Part shown: in pieces, positions 18,976 through 28,958 of the stretch
How the letters are laid out: every line of letters begins with the position of its first letter
How positions within the stretch are numbered: position 1 is the first letter of the stretch
NCBI GenBank assembly: GCA_018398765.1
Contig: JAHBMJ010000885.1
Span: forward strand, 126,001-190,000
Reading direction: 5' to 3'
Length of the DNA stretch: 64,000 bases
Source of the DNA: Chromera velia
Taxonomy: Eukaryota; Sar; Chromeraceae
Notes under the pieces: model-generated
The model's input: only the letters and a program-made list of their open reading frames with translations
Databases searched by the model: none
Told to the model about the DNA's origin: nothing
Program-made: the position numbers and the translations under genes

Positions 18976-21051
18976 TCAAACTGCCCTCCTGGAGATTTCA
19001 GGGCTTGTCTCCCTCCTGAAGTTGGACTGCACGGTGTCTTTATAGCTGGCGGTAGAAATGAAGTCCCACATCAACCTAGGGACTTCGGGCATCTGGTTCA
19101 TACTTCGCACATGGAGGAGTTTGTCGGCCTTCATCTGCTCAGAGAGCCGGGTCCTCCACCCGTCCTCGGACACCCTCAGACTGAGGAGGCACCTCTTGAA
19201 AATGCGTGCAGCATCCTCGGCTGCTGTAGGTTGTTTCTGTGTTCCTTCTGTTTCCACATCCAGGCCATCAAAGCAGCCGAAGTGGCTGGAAGCGATGCCA
19301 ACAGACTGCCGGATAAAGGGGCGCTGGGTAGCGGCATTGTTCAAAACGATGCCGTAAACAGGTCGCATGTTTCCCGTCTCTTTCGCAGTCTGGAGGGCTT
19401 TGTAGGCCCTGTCTGTCGGTGGGATTTTGTCAGACAGGGATGGAATCGCAACAGCCATCTCTGCGAACATTCTCTCCATCTTCGCGGCACACTCATCCCC
19501 GAATAACAACTGGATTGCTTGGCAGTCGGGGAAGATGGTTACAAACTTTGGGGAACGTTTGATGATCCGAAGGATATCGGGAATGTCCTTCGACTTGACC
19601 TTATGGAGCAAGTAGTACATCCAGGTTTTGGCCTTGCAATACGTCCACTGTTTCTTCCCGAAACCGTCAAGCAGAAAATAAGAGACGAAGCCTTCGCTAT
19701 CGGGGAGCGTGGCCAGGTCGAGACGACTATTTGCACGTGGGTACATCTCAAAGTACTCTTTCCACGTGATCTCCTCAGCGAACACCTTGGAGAGATCGGA
19801 CAGAGCCAGGGAGACCTGCTGGGTGGTTTCGAACTCCCAGAAACTAGGCTCAGGGAACGTGTGAGAGGGGATCCCAAAGTGGGGGATCCACTCTAAAGAC
19901 CCCTCTGGGCTCGTGCGGCTGAAACCCAAATACGCGATGCCACACTCAGCCTCCTCATATCCTGTAGCCAACTCGCGGTGGGGAAAAGGATCGAACGCAC
20001 ACTTCCTACCGGGACCCCCAATTGCCTCCCAAGTGTGCATTTCGACATCCCCCGACAGGTACACTGTGCCCAGTCTCCTCATAAAATCATCTAATGCACC
20101 ATTCTCCTTCAGAACGTCAACAGGTGCACAACTGCCTGCTTCCATTTCGCACAATCTCGAATGAGTGACTCCGCTGGACAGGGCGATGGCACAGAACAAC
20201 CAGTACTGAATCCCTACATGAGTGAGGAAGGCAGTACCATTGGACATCGGAATCACCAACCCCAGCCCATGCTCCTGTCCCTTCTCAACCCACAGCTTCA
20301 ACGCATCGTCCTCTTGAAGGTGCTTCACACATCTGGTCAGAAAGCCATACACCCCCCCCATACACCCCTCCGTCTCCTTCACAACCATCACACGGAAGCA
20401 CATGCCATCACGCTTAGACGAGCACATGAGCCGAGTGATATGCTGCGGTGCCTCTGCATCACCATTCATCGCTTGTGTGATGATCTGATAGTGCGGTGCG
20501 AATCGAGTGAGGTCCCCTTTGACATTCAAATCCTGTGTCTCCTCAACCCCATGCTCAGAGTCCCCTGCAACCTCGGGACCCCTGGGCATTGCAGACACGA
20601 CTTGCCATCGGCCTTCAACGTAAATACAAACCGGACTGCGACACTCAATGTGCCAAGGAGCGCTCCACAAATGGTTCTTCCCGTCAATGTACTTGATCAT
20701 TATCATGGATGTACCTAATTCCTCCAACTCTGCAACCCTTTCCTCCAGTTCCTTCAAGTCAACCCTCTCGATTGACTCCGTGGAAGGCAAACGCTCACTG
20801 AGACGCTCCTTTAGGTCAGCTGCTGTCTTCTCATCTCCCTTCTTTACCGCTAACATGTACGAATGCAAGCGGAAAAAACTCTGCATGGGAAAACAAACAT
20901 TGTAGGCTCGCTCACTGAACCACTGCTTGATGCACTCCGTCTTTGCACTACGAGAGACATCGGACCCATAACACTTCTCCAGATGGTTGAGTACCTCTGA
21001 AAGGGTCATCAAAGAGGTGGGGTCCTCTCCCCTAAGGTCAGGAGTGTCCAT
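18976..21051 (-). CDS. T4 RNA ligase 1-type nucleotidyltransferase-like protein
   Basis: An intronless protein of 691 residues ending in TGA. RNA ligases of this family adenylate a lysine and seal RNA 5'-phosphate/3'-OH ends. The nucleotidyltransferase motifs appear in the right order: motif I KRDG at 213-216 (Lys213 the candidate adenylated residue), motif III HTWEAIGGPGRKC at about 339-351, motif IV EGFVSYFL at 453-460, and motif V YCKAKTWMYYLLHKV at 471-485, the EGYV...KxKxxWYxxLH pattern of Rnl1. Residues 1-210 and the ~200 after motif V are extra compared with T4 Rnl1 (374 residues); spacing of motifs I to IV (~240) is also longer. An N-terminal coiled coil (ELEERVAELEELG) is visible. 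There is no obvious organelle leader. The family call is from motif reading; substrate unknown. The end lies about 330 bp from a fresh Copia insertion. Confidence 0.6.
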   Translation of the reverse strand: MDTPDLRGEDPTSLMTLSEVLNHLEKCYGSDVSRSAKTECIKQWFSERAYNVCFPMQSFFRLHSYMLAVKKGDEKTAADLKERLSERLPSTESIERVDLKELEERVAELEELGTSMIMIKYIDGKNHLWSAPWHIECRSPVCIYVEGRWQVVSAMPRGPEVAGDSEHGVEETQDLNVKGDLTRFAPHYQIITQAMNGDAEAPQHITRLMCSSKRDGMCFRVMVVKETEGCMGGVYGFLTRCVKHLQEDDALKLWVEKGQEHGLGLVIPMSNGTAFLTHVGIQYWLFCAIALSSGVTHSRLCEMEAGSCAPVDVLKENGALDDFMRRLGTVYLSGDVEMHTWEAIGGPGRKCAFDPFPHRELATGYEEAECGIAYLGFSRTSPEGSLEWIPHFGIPSHTFPEPSFWEFETTQQVSLALSDLSKVFAEEITWKEYFEMYPRANSRLDLATLPDSEGFVSYFLLDGFGKKQWTYCKAKTWMYYLLHKVKSKDIPDILRIIKRSPKFVTIFPDCQAIQLLFGDECAAKMERMFAEMAVAIPSLSDKIPPTDRAYKALQTAKETGNMRPVYGIVLNNAATQRPFIRQSVGIASSHFGCFDGLDVETEGTQKQPTAAEDAARIFKRCLLSLRVSEDGWRTRLSEQMKADKLLHVRSMNQMPEVPRLMWDFISTASYKDTVQSNFRRETSPEISRRAV

Positions 21052-22404
21052 CCTTCTGCCGCTCAGTTTCGGGAGTGTCTGACCTTTTTCGAGATCGTTG
21101 CTGATCGAGTAGGAATGAAAACCTTGCTCGACTCACAAACTCCAAGAATTTAACTAATTGACGCCAGAAATTGCTGCTTCTCTACCAGCAAGATTGCGCT
21201 ACCAGCAAGACTGTGTGGAGCTAGAACAATTGAATCGGAGCTGCTCACGTATATACAGAGTTCAAGTGTGTCCTTCGCGTTATAACAACATGCGTCGCAT
21301 GCATTTTTTTTTTCGGGCACGCCGCGCGCATATGCCGCGCGCGAAAATCGGGTGCAGCGGGGGCCGATTAATCGGCTCGCGCGTTCGTTTGATTGTCGAG
21401 GCACTCACCAATATGATTCTTATAGGAAGAGGCCCCGAGAAACTTCGATCACTCAGCATGACTAAGCACTACTATATATATACTACTATATCTAACTATA
21501 TCAATACTACTCGCATATGAAAATAGGCAAACGAAACCGTTTGCAAACATTGAGATTAATTTGATACTCTGAAAGAAGATAAAAGAAGATTAAGGAAAGA
21601 TGAGTTAAATATTCACTGTTACTCAGCTTACAACTATTTTTAACTCTTCTTTAATTAATTTGAATACATGATTCAATTCTATGTGTACACAAAAAACAGA
21701 TTCATTTCCTGTATAACAGCTTAGAATGAACCTTTTTTCCTCTCATATTAAATAAAATCTTATTTTATAGGGGGGGATTATTCCTGAAATTAGCTTACAA
21801 TCATAATAAATAATTTAACATGATCACTATCACGATCATCTGTGGAGTTCTACCCTGTGGCGCCGCCCTTTGAGCCTTCGCATACGCCGTGACTGAGTGA
21901 GCCAGCGTGCCGTGCCACATTCCGCCGCCGCGCTTTGCTTCGTACATGTCGCGCGCGTGTCGATCGAAGTCGAGTCTGACCTTCGCAATGTTCGCATTTA
22001 AGCAAAATGTCACTTGAGCAACAGATAGGATCGTTTAAGACTAATGTCTATTTATCATAAATCGGGAGTCTGAGACTCTGAGAGAGAGGAACAGAGAGAA
22101 GCATAAGTAGAAATTGTGCAATAATAGAATGAACCCAGCTGACTGGAATCCCAGATCGCTCTAGAGCTAAACCTTCTGTAAACTGTTGCCTGAATGAGTG
22201 TTGTTCACGTTCCTTCTCTAGAATTTCCCTAAGGCTCTTGTCCTCACTTTACCTTCTGTCTGAACGCCATAAGGTGGCTAGACAGGGGGGACAAAGCATA
22301 TCATTCAGTATAACACAACTAAACCTAACCTAACCTAGACCAACCTAAATACTACATTATTCATTTTCAAAACTGAAATAGATCAATATACAAAAAACAA
22401 GTCT

Positions 22405-22444
<40 letters not shown>

Positions 22445-22802
22445 GCACGCACGCACACGAACTCACATACACAAACTTAATGTTTGAATATTTGAATTCA
22501 AATTTAGTTTAACGAAGGCTTGGCGCGTCTCTTTGTTTCTTCTTGTTTTGCTGTGACTCTCAAAAGGCACTTCACTTCTTCATGTTCATCTACCCTCCCC
22601 CCTCAAATCGACTGGGCCGATCCAGTGATCCTCAAGAGAAAAGGGCAGTTCTTGTCAGTGTTGTGTGCGCCCCTAGAGAAAGCCAGCAAGCCCGTGCAAA
22701 GCTTCGCACCCCCTTCAAACCCGACTCAAAGCAAGCTCGGATTTCCGTCTCTCGATCATGCAAGCCCCCAGTGGAAAGAAGAAACGAACAAAGCCGTTTC
22801 AA
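21052..22802. other. Intergenic, no gene seen
   Basis: AT-rich with GC islands at 21300-21400 and 21850-21980. A (CA)n run with CGCACGCACG lies at 22409-22456. Small open frames overlap these GC islands but lack splice signals. The right end abuts the stop codon of RPL12. Confidence 0.55.
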
Positions 22803-23378
22803 TTAAGAGTCGGGAACCTCGAAAGTGCCCTCGTCGATCTCCTCCTGCAGTCACTCAACACATACATTTCAGTCATTCAGTTACTTAGTTGGTCATTGAT
22901 TCGGTGAGAAGATCATGAAGGTGTGTTTGTCAGTTGAAACAAAGAAAACATGTGCCCGTCCGCTCGCATCCACAGATTCTCACAGGCACACATACACTCG
23001 GGCACGCACACAAGCACGCATTTAGAGCGATGGGAGGGCGAGGATAGAGAAAGAAGAAAGGAAATCGATCAAGAGAGAAGCTAGAGAGAAAATGAGGCCG
23101 CGTGTTTCTTCTTTTCCTACTTTCTCTCATAGCGCACACACGCACATGCACACATGCCTCACAGACACCATGCTTCATGCAGGCATGCACGCACACACAC
23201 CGCGCAAAAACTCACCTCGCACATACATAGACAAGTCACAGTCGCACGCACACGCCGTCACAAATCTATGACACGCAAATACACATGTACACCCCCACAC
23301 ACCGAAGAAGAAAAAGATATTCGCTCGTACACACGCACACACACTCACATACACATACATACACACTGACACCACACA

Positions 23379-23423
<45 letters not shown>

Positions 23424-25390
23424 ACGAGAGAACGAAACCCCCCAGCAGCTGCAGAGACTCCACACTGCAGATGAGTGGAAGAGATGCCAAAACACAAACA
23501 ATGCAGAGAAGAGAAGAGAAGAGAAGAGAACAGTCGGGGCAAAACCCCGGTGCGTGCGTTCTTGAACGCACTACCCGAAATGCCCCCCGTGCACTGCATG
23601 ACAGGACCAACCTGGAGCTTCATGGGCTTCTTGCCCTCGACAGTGCACCCGACCGCGTTGCTGCAGTGAAAGCAGATTCGCGTGCACAGTGCAATGATGC
23701 AAGGTATCCATGCATCTTGACATAAGCGAGCAGACCAAAACGCATCCCACCAGCTGACATGAAATTGCTTTTCCAGGGTGAAGAACGATACAGAAATGCG
23801 GTCGGCAACCAAGTGAAGCAGCGAGAGCTTGCAGGGAGGAACAAGACGCAAAACCATAGAAGCGGTTTGAGAGACACCACCGTACAAGCGAGAACGGAAT
23901 AGCAGAGACAGAGTCTGGCAGAAAACGGAGCGAAACACGAAGACAGTAGCCGTTGTCTTGCCCATGGATGCGACTGATGACACGGGGGTGTGGGGGGCAC
24001 ACCAGAGAGATGTTGGGTGCATGGAAGGAACAGACATCTTGACAGAAACAAAAAATTGATCTTCAGAAGAAAAAGAGAACGTCTGCAGACAACAAAGGCG
24101 AAGCCCAACAGAGAGAAAAAGAAAACCAGAATTCGTCACTTAGGGGGTAGGGCATAGCGATTTTCTCTTCACAGAAAATCTTTAACGATTCCACACGAGT
24201 AGAGAGGAAACAAGAAAATGACAGCAAAGTTGCCGCACGGAGATTGGAGGAGCAGTCAGGACTGAACAGCCGTGGGTGCGTAAACACACGAGCTGCGGCT
24301 TTCTCGGGCGGCGCAGCCATGTATGCAGATCCGATCTGCGCCTTCCATCTCATGCATGCGCCCGCACTCTCAGAAACTGAAGAAGAAAAGCAGACGTTTC
24401 CCAGGAAACCCTTTGTTCCCCCCGCCACGGACGCCGCACAGACCGGGACTGCCACTACATCAAAGTCTCTCAGTGTCTTCATCCCCTCTCTTGTTTTCTT
24501 TTTAAACGCTTTTTCACCGAAGCTTGTCTCCGTGTGTTCGTTCAGACATCTAAGGAAGAATTGTGGTCGTCAGCCACCCAACCTCACGCTGGTCGGGTGC
24601 TCGGCAACACGGGAAAAACAATTGTCATCATCACAATCCCTTCCCAGATCAGTCTGCCTGGGGAAATCAGGACTCGCAGCCTTGGACTCTGAACTGAACA
24701 TGCATCAAATAGACGAAGAAGCAAGGCTAATCAAATGAAATGAAGATAAAAGACTGACGCGGTGCCAAGGATTTCCTTGACGGTTCCCTTGAACTCCTTT
24801 GCCATGGACTTGTATCTCATGGTCCTGGCAATATCGAAGATGGTCTCCTTGCTCAAGTTGCCACTGTGCTTGACTGCACACATACACCAGGAACAACATT
24901 AGACACTACCCGAGGTGCACGTTTGTGCCAATCGAAGGAACCCCTCGGGTGAGAAGTAGAGAGAGGTCGGATGGACTGACTGTTCTTGACTTTCTTGCGG
25001 TCACGGAGAGGCTCCTTGAGGGCCTTGATGACCAGCGTGGTGGCGTTGGGGACCACATCGACCTTTGCCTGTCTGTTCTGGATGGTCAGCTGGACAGTGA
25101 CGCGCATTCCCTTGTAGGCAGTGGTGGCCTTGGCAATGTCGTCACCCACCTTCTTGGGGGACATGCCGAGGGGTCCGACCTTGGGGGCCAGGACGGAGGA
25201 AGCTCCGACCTCACCACCATACTGGCGGACGTACACTGCAGGCAGAGAGGGCGAACAAAGGATTGGAAAAGGGGGAAAAATTGGGTGATTGAGAGGTGGT
25301 GGCCTTCCGAAGAAGGCAGGCAGGCAGGCAGGCAGGCAGCTTAATGGACTTACCGATCTTCACTTCGTTGGGGTCGAATTTGGGGGCCAT
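22803..25390 (-). CDS. RPL12: Large-subunit ribosomal protein uL11 (L12), five coding exons
   Basis: Component of the GTPase-associated stalk base of the cytosolic 60S subunit, contacting 28S rRNA and the P-stalk. Coding exons: 25354-25390, 24981-25235, 24759-24873, 23612-23660 and 22803-22844. All have GT-AG borders and the phases fit, giving 498 nt and 165 residues, the standard eukaryotic length. Landmarks in order: [116 protein letters not shown] and the acidic end [14 protein letters not shown] probable 5'-UTR intron lies at 25403-25502 (GCTAAG|GTGAGC ... GTGCAG), common in ribosomal protein genes. Introns 3 and 4 (about 1.1 and 0.77 kb) carry repeats, including (GT)n on the sense strand. 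The stop is TAA. Confidence 0.93.
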
Positions 25391-25871
25391 CTTCCTTCCT
25401 TCCTGCACTCAGACACACCGACAGGGGATACAGAACAATTGAATGTCACCAGATCAGGGAGGGCACGTGTGATAGCAAAGCGTGGGATGCGAAAAGGCTC
25501 ACCTTAGCGGACACGAAAGCTCAATCAGAGAGAGGGAGGGGTGGACATGGAAGCAAAAGTTGGATCGAGCGGTTTCTCTGCTTTTTCTTGTGTGTGATGT
25601 GGCCACGCGGCCCCGAAAGGCGTTTATACATGGCCGGGCCGGGATCCGAAAGGGTTAGTCGGGCGCCGCGTCACAAGAATCCCGACAAAGACAATTAAGC
25701 ACTGAGAGACGTTGAGAGACTAAGAGACTTCAAAATGACTTCAAACAAAAAGAAGTCTTTTCAGTTTTCATCCTTGTTTTGTTCGCCTGAGCTCCACCTT
25801 TTAAACTGCTGTTTGGACCGACTACACGCCCTCTAACTCTCTTTCTCTCTCTCGCCTGAAAAGAAACGATA

Positions 25872-26504
25872 ATGCGTCGCGCTGTGACTGCTGTTCTTGG
25901 GGGGGCTGCTCTTCTCGGCACCGTCTCTGCGTACACTCAGATCAACTGCGGACAGTGCAAGTCCTTCATCCAGAGCAACCCCCCCACCACATGGGATGGC
26001 TACGCTAACGAGTTGACGGCCTATAAGAACTGCTGCCAGCAGTGCGATGCTGACGGCACCAACCACCAAGTCCTCCCTGTTCCTGCCCGCAACCCCCGCT
26101 GGGAGGGTGGCGCCACCGCCTCCGTCTGGCTTGACCCAACGTACATCGTCGACAATGCTGACCACAATCCCGACTACATGCAGGTCTACATTGACGCCGG
26201 TGTGTGTCCTCCCAGACGCAATCACCTCACTGGAGAGATCATCCCCCCCTACACTCCTTCCAGCGGCTCTACCCCTGTCTCGAGACCCGTCTCCGCCCCG
26301 GCAGTCTCAGCCCCCATCGTTTCCGCCCCTGCCTCGACTACCTACTCCACCTACACCCCCACCACTTCTTACGGCTCTTCCACTTCCTACACTCCCCCCA
26401 CCACCACTTCCTACAGGGCCTCTTCGTACACCCCCACGACCTCTTACGGATCCGTCTACAGACCCAGCTTCACTTACGGCAGGTTCGGGCGCTTCCGCGG
26501 TTAA
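25872..26504 (+). CDS. Small secreted Cys-containing protein with a Pro/Ser/Thr/Tyr-rich tail
   Basis: An intronless 210-residue protein, ATG in AACGATAATG, stop TAA. Residues 1-20 form a signal peptide (RAVTAVLGGAALLGTVSA) with likely cleavage before YTQINCGQCK. The mature part to about residue 115 has Cys at CGQCK, NCCQQCD and GVCPP, suggesting disulfides and a small extracellular fold. From about 127 the sequence is a low-complexity tail of STTYSTYTPTTSYGSS-like repeats, typical of O-glycosylated or cross-linked wall/matrix proteins, ending in FTYGRFGRFRG. It is divergent from RPL12, with about 480 bp between the two starts. Homology is not recognised; a cell-wall or surface role is inference. 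A pyrimidine-rich tract directly precedes the start. Confidence 0.7.
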   Translation: MRRAVTAVLGGAALLGTVSAYTQINCGQCKSFIQSNPPTTWDGYANELTAYKNCCQQCDADGTNHQVLPVPARNPRWEGGATASVWLDPTYIVDNADHNPDYMQVYIDAGVCPPRRNHLTGEIIPPYTPSSGSTPVSRPVSAPAVSAPIVSAPASTTYSTYTPTTSYGSSTSYTPPTTTSYRASSYTPTTSYGSVYRPSFTYGRFGRFRG

Positions 26505-27561
26505 GTTCTTGTGCTCCCTCTTTGTCTGTTGACATGGGGCTTGAGAAATCAGTACTCCGCAAAGATAGAGGGAGGGCCGATGAGAAAGGAGTGCTGCAGG
26601 CTTCAGGAGGAATAACTTAATCATCCGAACATTCAAATGAGATGTATAGGTGAATCAAATGATGATGTGCGATCTTCAAGTGACAGCTGAAGGTTGAGTT
26701 GAGTGACCGTTCAGGCTCTCTGAGTAGAGAAGCGAAGACGGAGACGGCTGATGGAGCCATTGGAGAGTCGGTTTGTATTTAAGGAAGAAGCAGGACCTGT
26801 AAGCGTCCTCCTTCGCTTTTGAGAGTTTTGGTTCATCGATCGTCTGCCTTTTTTGTCATCGCATCTCAGATAGAAAGGAATGCAGAAGGAAGAACAGAGG
26901 AAAGGAAGGCAAACAAAATGAAATGCCATCATCTCGTTTCGCATTCTGCTTCTCGGCCTCGGCTAAGTGACTGCCGATTCTGTGAGCGTCCAAGTTTGCT
27001 GTCATTTTTTTTGTGGGTCCCAATTTGTCTTTGCCTGCCTGTCCCTATGTAAACACAATGATTCTGTGCGGACACGTCGATCCCGTTTCGACCGTTCATC
27101 TGAAATTGACTCTGAATCATTGCGATGAAGCCTGCGTGGCTGCCTTTTCTTTTTGGTTGACAAGACGGTACGTCAGTGAGACAGTTCCTTCATTTCCGAG
27201 CACCATCTGTTTGTACGTATGTGCATGTAAACTACACCAGTCTTTTTCGTGCAACCATAGAGCCTTTTGAACCATGCAGCTGAAGGACAGCTAGTGCGTC
27301 GCAGTGCTTAGCACACAGCTGCACACTGCGTCCCGTTTCAAGAAGCCGCTTGAAGAAGCGCCAGAAAGTCAAGATTGAATTTCATTCAAAGTCAGAAGAG
27401 TCAGAGCACCGCCATAACCTGCAAATGTACAATGCTGTTGATAAAGCATCATATGTAGATTTTGTATGCCATGTCTAGCATCATGCAAAAAAAAAAATGG
27501 AAAGACTAGTGAAAATATTTAGAAGAATATTATTTCTAATGTTAGTTTTTCTTTTAAGTCT
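26505..27561. other. Intergenic, no gene seen
   Basis: Small open frames on both strands, none with splice sites, conserved composition or domain. Probably the 3' UTR of the secreted-protein gene followed by spacer. The GC drop near 27480 precedes the inverted-repeat element. Confidence 0.55.
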
Positions 27562-28821
27562 CGCACGGACGTGGGTGGGCGGGACATGAGGGGGGTCCAG
27601 GGGTCCTAATCAAACCAGACCCCGCCGCCCACACTGTACGATTTTGGCCTCGTATGGGGAAAGGAGAAGAGAGCCCTGCCTTCCTTTCTTCCCATTTCTG
27701 AACCCCATCCAACTTACCTAGGAGACGTTAGTTCGCCTCTCTAGACTTTCTCTAGCTACTTGGTACAGAAAAAACGACTCCAATACACACAGGGAGTGCA
27801 AAGAATGGACGTCTGAGCTCTGACACCTGAAGAGGCCAAAGAGGCCTCCCTGGACTCAGAAGTGAATAAAGGGCTGTGATGCATCAATGATGATAAAATG
27901 CATACCGACACACTCCATCTGGTCCAGGTAACTTAGTTCCAACAGGAGACAACGAATGGTTGGTGCACTGTGGACTTCAAATGACAAGTCTGCCCAGGAA
28001 CAGAAAGATACACTCGAGGGGGCAGCCTATGTAAAATCGCCGGAAGACCTTTCTCTTTCTTGAGTGCGTCCAACCTGCATCCAGCGCACAGAGGTACTGC
28101 CCAATACGCATACGATCATGTCTAGAGGGAATAAGCAAGACAGAACGACCTACCCGGGGAAGTGGAAGTCAATCAATGCTCCAGAGACGTCACTTCACCA
28201 CAACAAAGACACAAAAGAATTTCACCTTCCCACAACTAGCAAACACACCAGCAACCCATCCCACTGCCCTGGAAGGATGTTAACTGATAAGAGGCACTGG
28301 GCAAAATTGTTGGGAATCGATTTCGGGGCCTCCTGGTGAAAAGAAGGAATGTTGCTCAGGAGGCCAGAAGGGCCAATTCCTGACTGTTTGCAGTATGAAC
28401 TGCCAAACCCATCCAAGCAGATCAGCGGTGCAACAAGACTTCACCCTGACACAGACATAAGCTGTCTGGTCTTAAAGGAGGGGAACTTTTTGAATGGTGC
28501 AACTTTTACCACCAATACTGCTCTGGACAACAAGAAGGAAAACAAGGCAAGAGGGAATGAACTTGGCCCTCTGCAGACATCTGTGAGCTTTCTAAGGTTT
28601 TTTCAGACATTTTGGTGATTTTGAGGGTGACCCCGGAAAGTTGCGGTCAAAATTTCGCCAGATTTGAAATGCCGGGGTCCTGAAGATCATTTTGGTAGGT
28701 CGCGGGCCTCTGGGGCCACCGGGGCCGCCAGATAAGGCCATACTGCACGTTTTTGCCTTCGTATGGGGTCCTACCGTTTGATTAAGACCCCCCTCATATC
28801 CCGCCCGCCCACGTCCGTACG
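27562..28821. mobile_element. Non-autonomous DNA element with imperfect terminal inverted repeats (1.26 kb)
   Basis: The left end CGCACGGACGTGGGTGGGCG (27562 on) through CATGAGGGGGGTCC is matched in inverted orientation at 28781-28821 (GACCCCCCTCATATCCCGCC, then CGCCCACGTCCGTACG). A TTTGATTA-containing block extends the match. In addition, a CGTATGGGG block occurs near both ends in direct orientation (27651-27659 and 28760-28768). No transposase is present; the small open frames inside (for example 28064-28339) look random. Target-site duplication not evident. The MITE/large non-autonomous TIR element call rests on the termini. Confidence 0.5.
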
Positions 28822-28958
28822 CCTATATACTACTCTCGATTAGGCTAGTTTAGACAACTCTCTATAGGGGGATATATTTTATATAGACTGAATGAATGAA
28901 GTTGGCTTTACTAGAGTGGAGCCGTGCTCCCAGCAGCCCATGTTCATGCCAGAGATCG

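Noticed and set aside
18952-20905. Several plus-strand frames of 80-185 codons
   Set aside because: All antisense to the ligase-like gene, with no leaders, domains or splice sites.
23154-24482. Many overlapping frames on both strands
   Set aside because: They lie in introns 3 and 4 of RPL12 and in the CA-repeat, apart from the true 49-nt exon.
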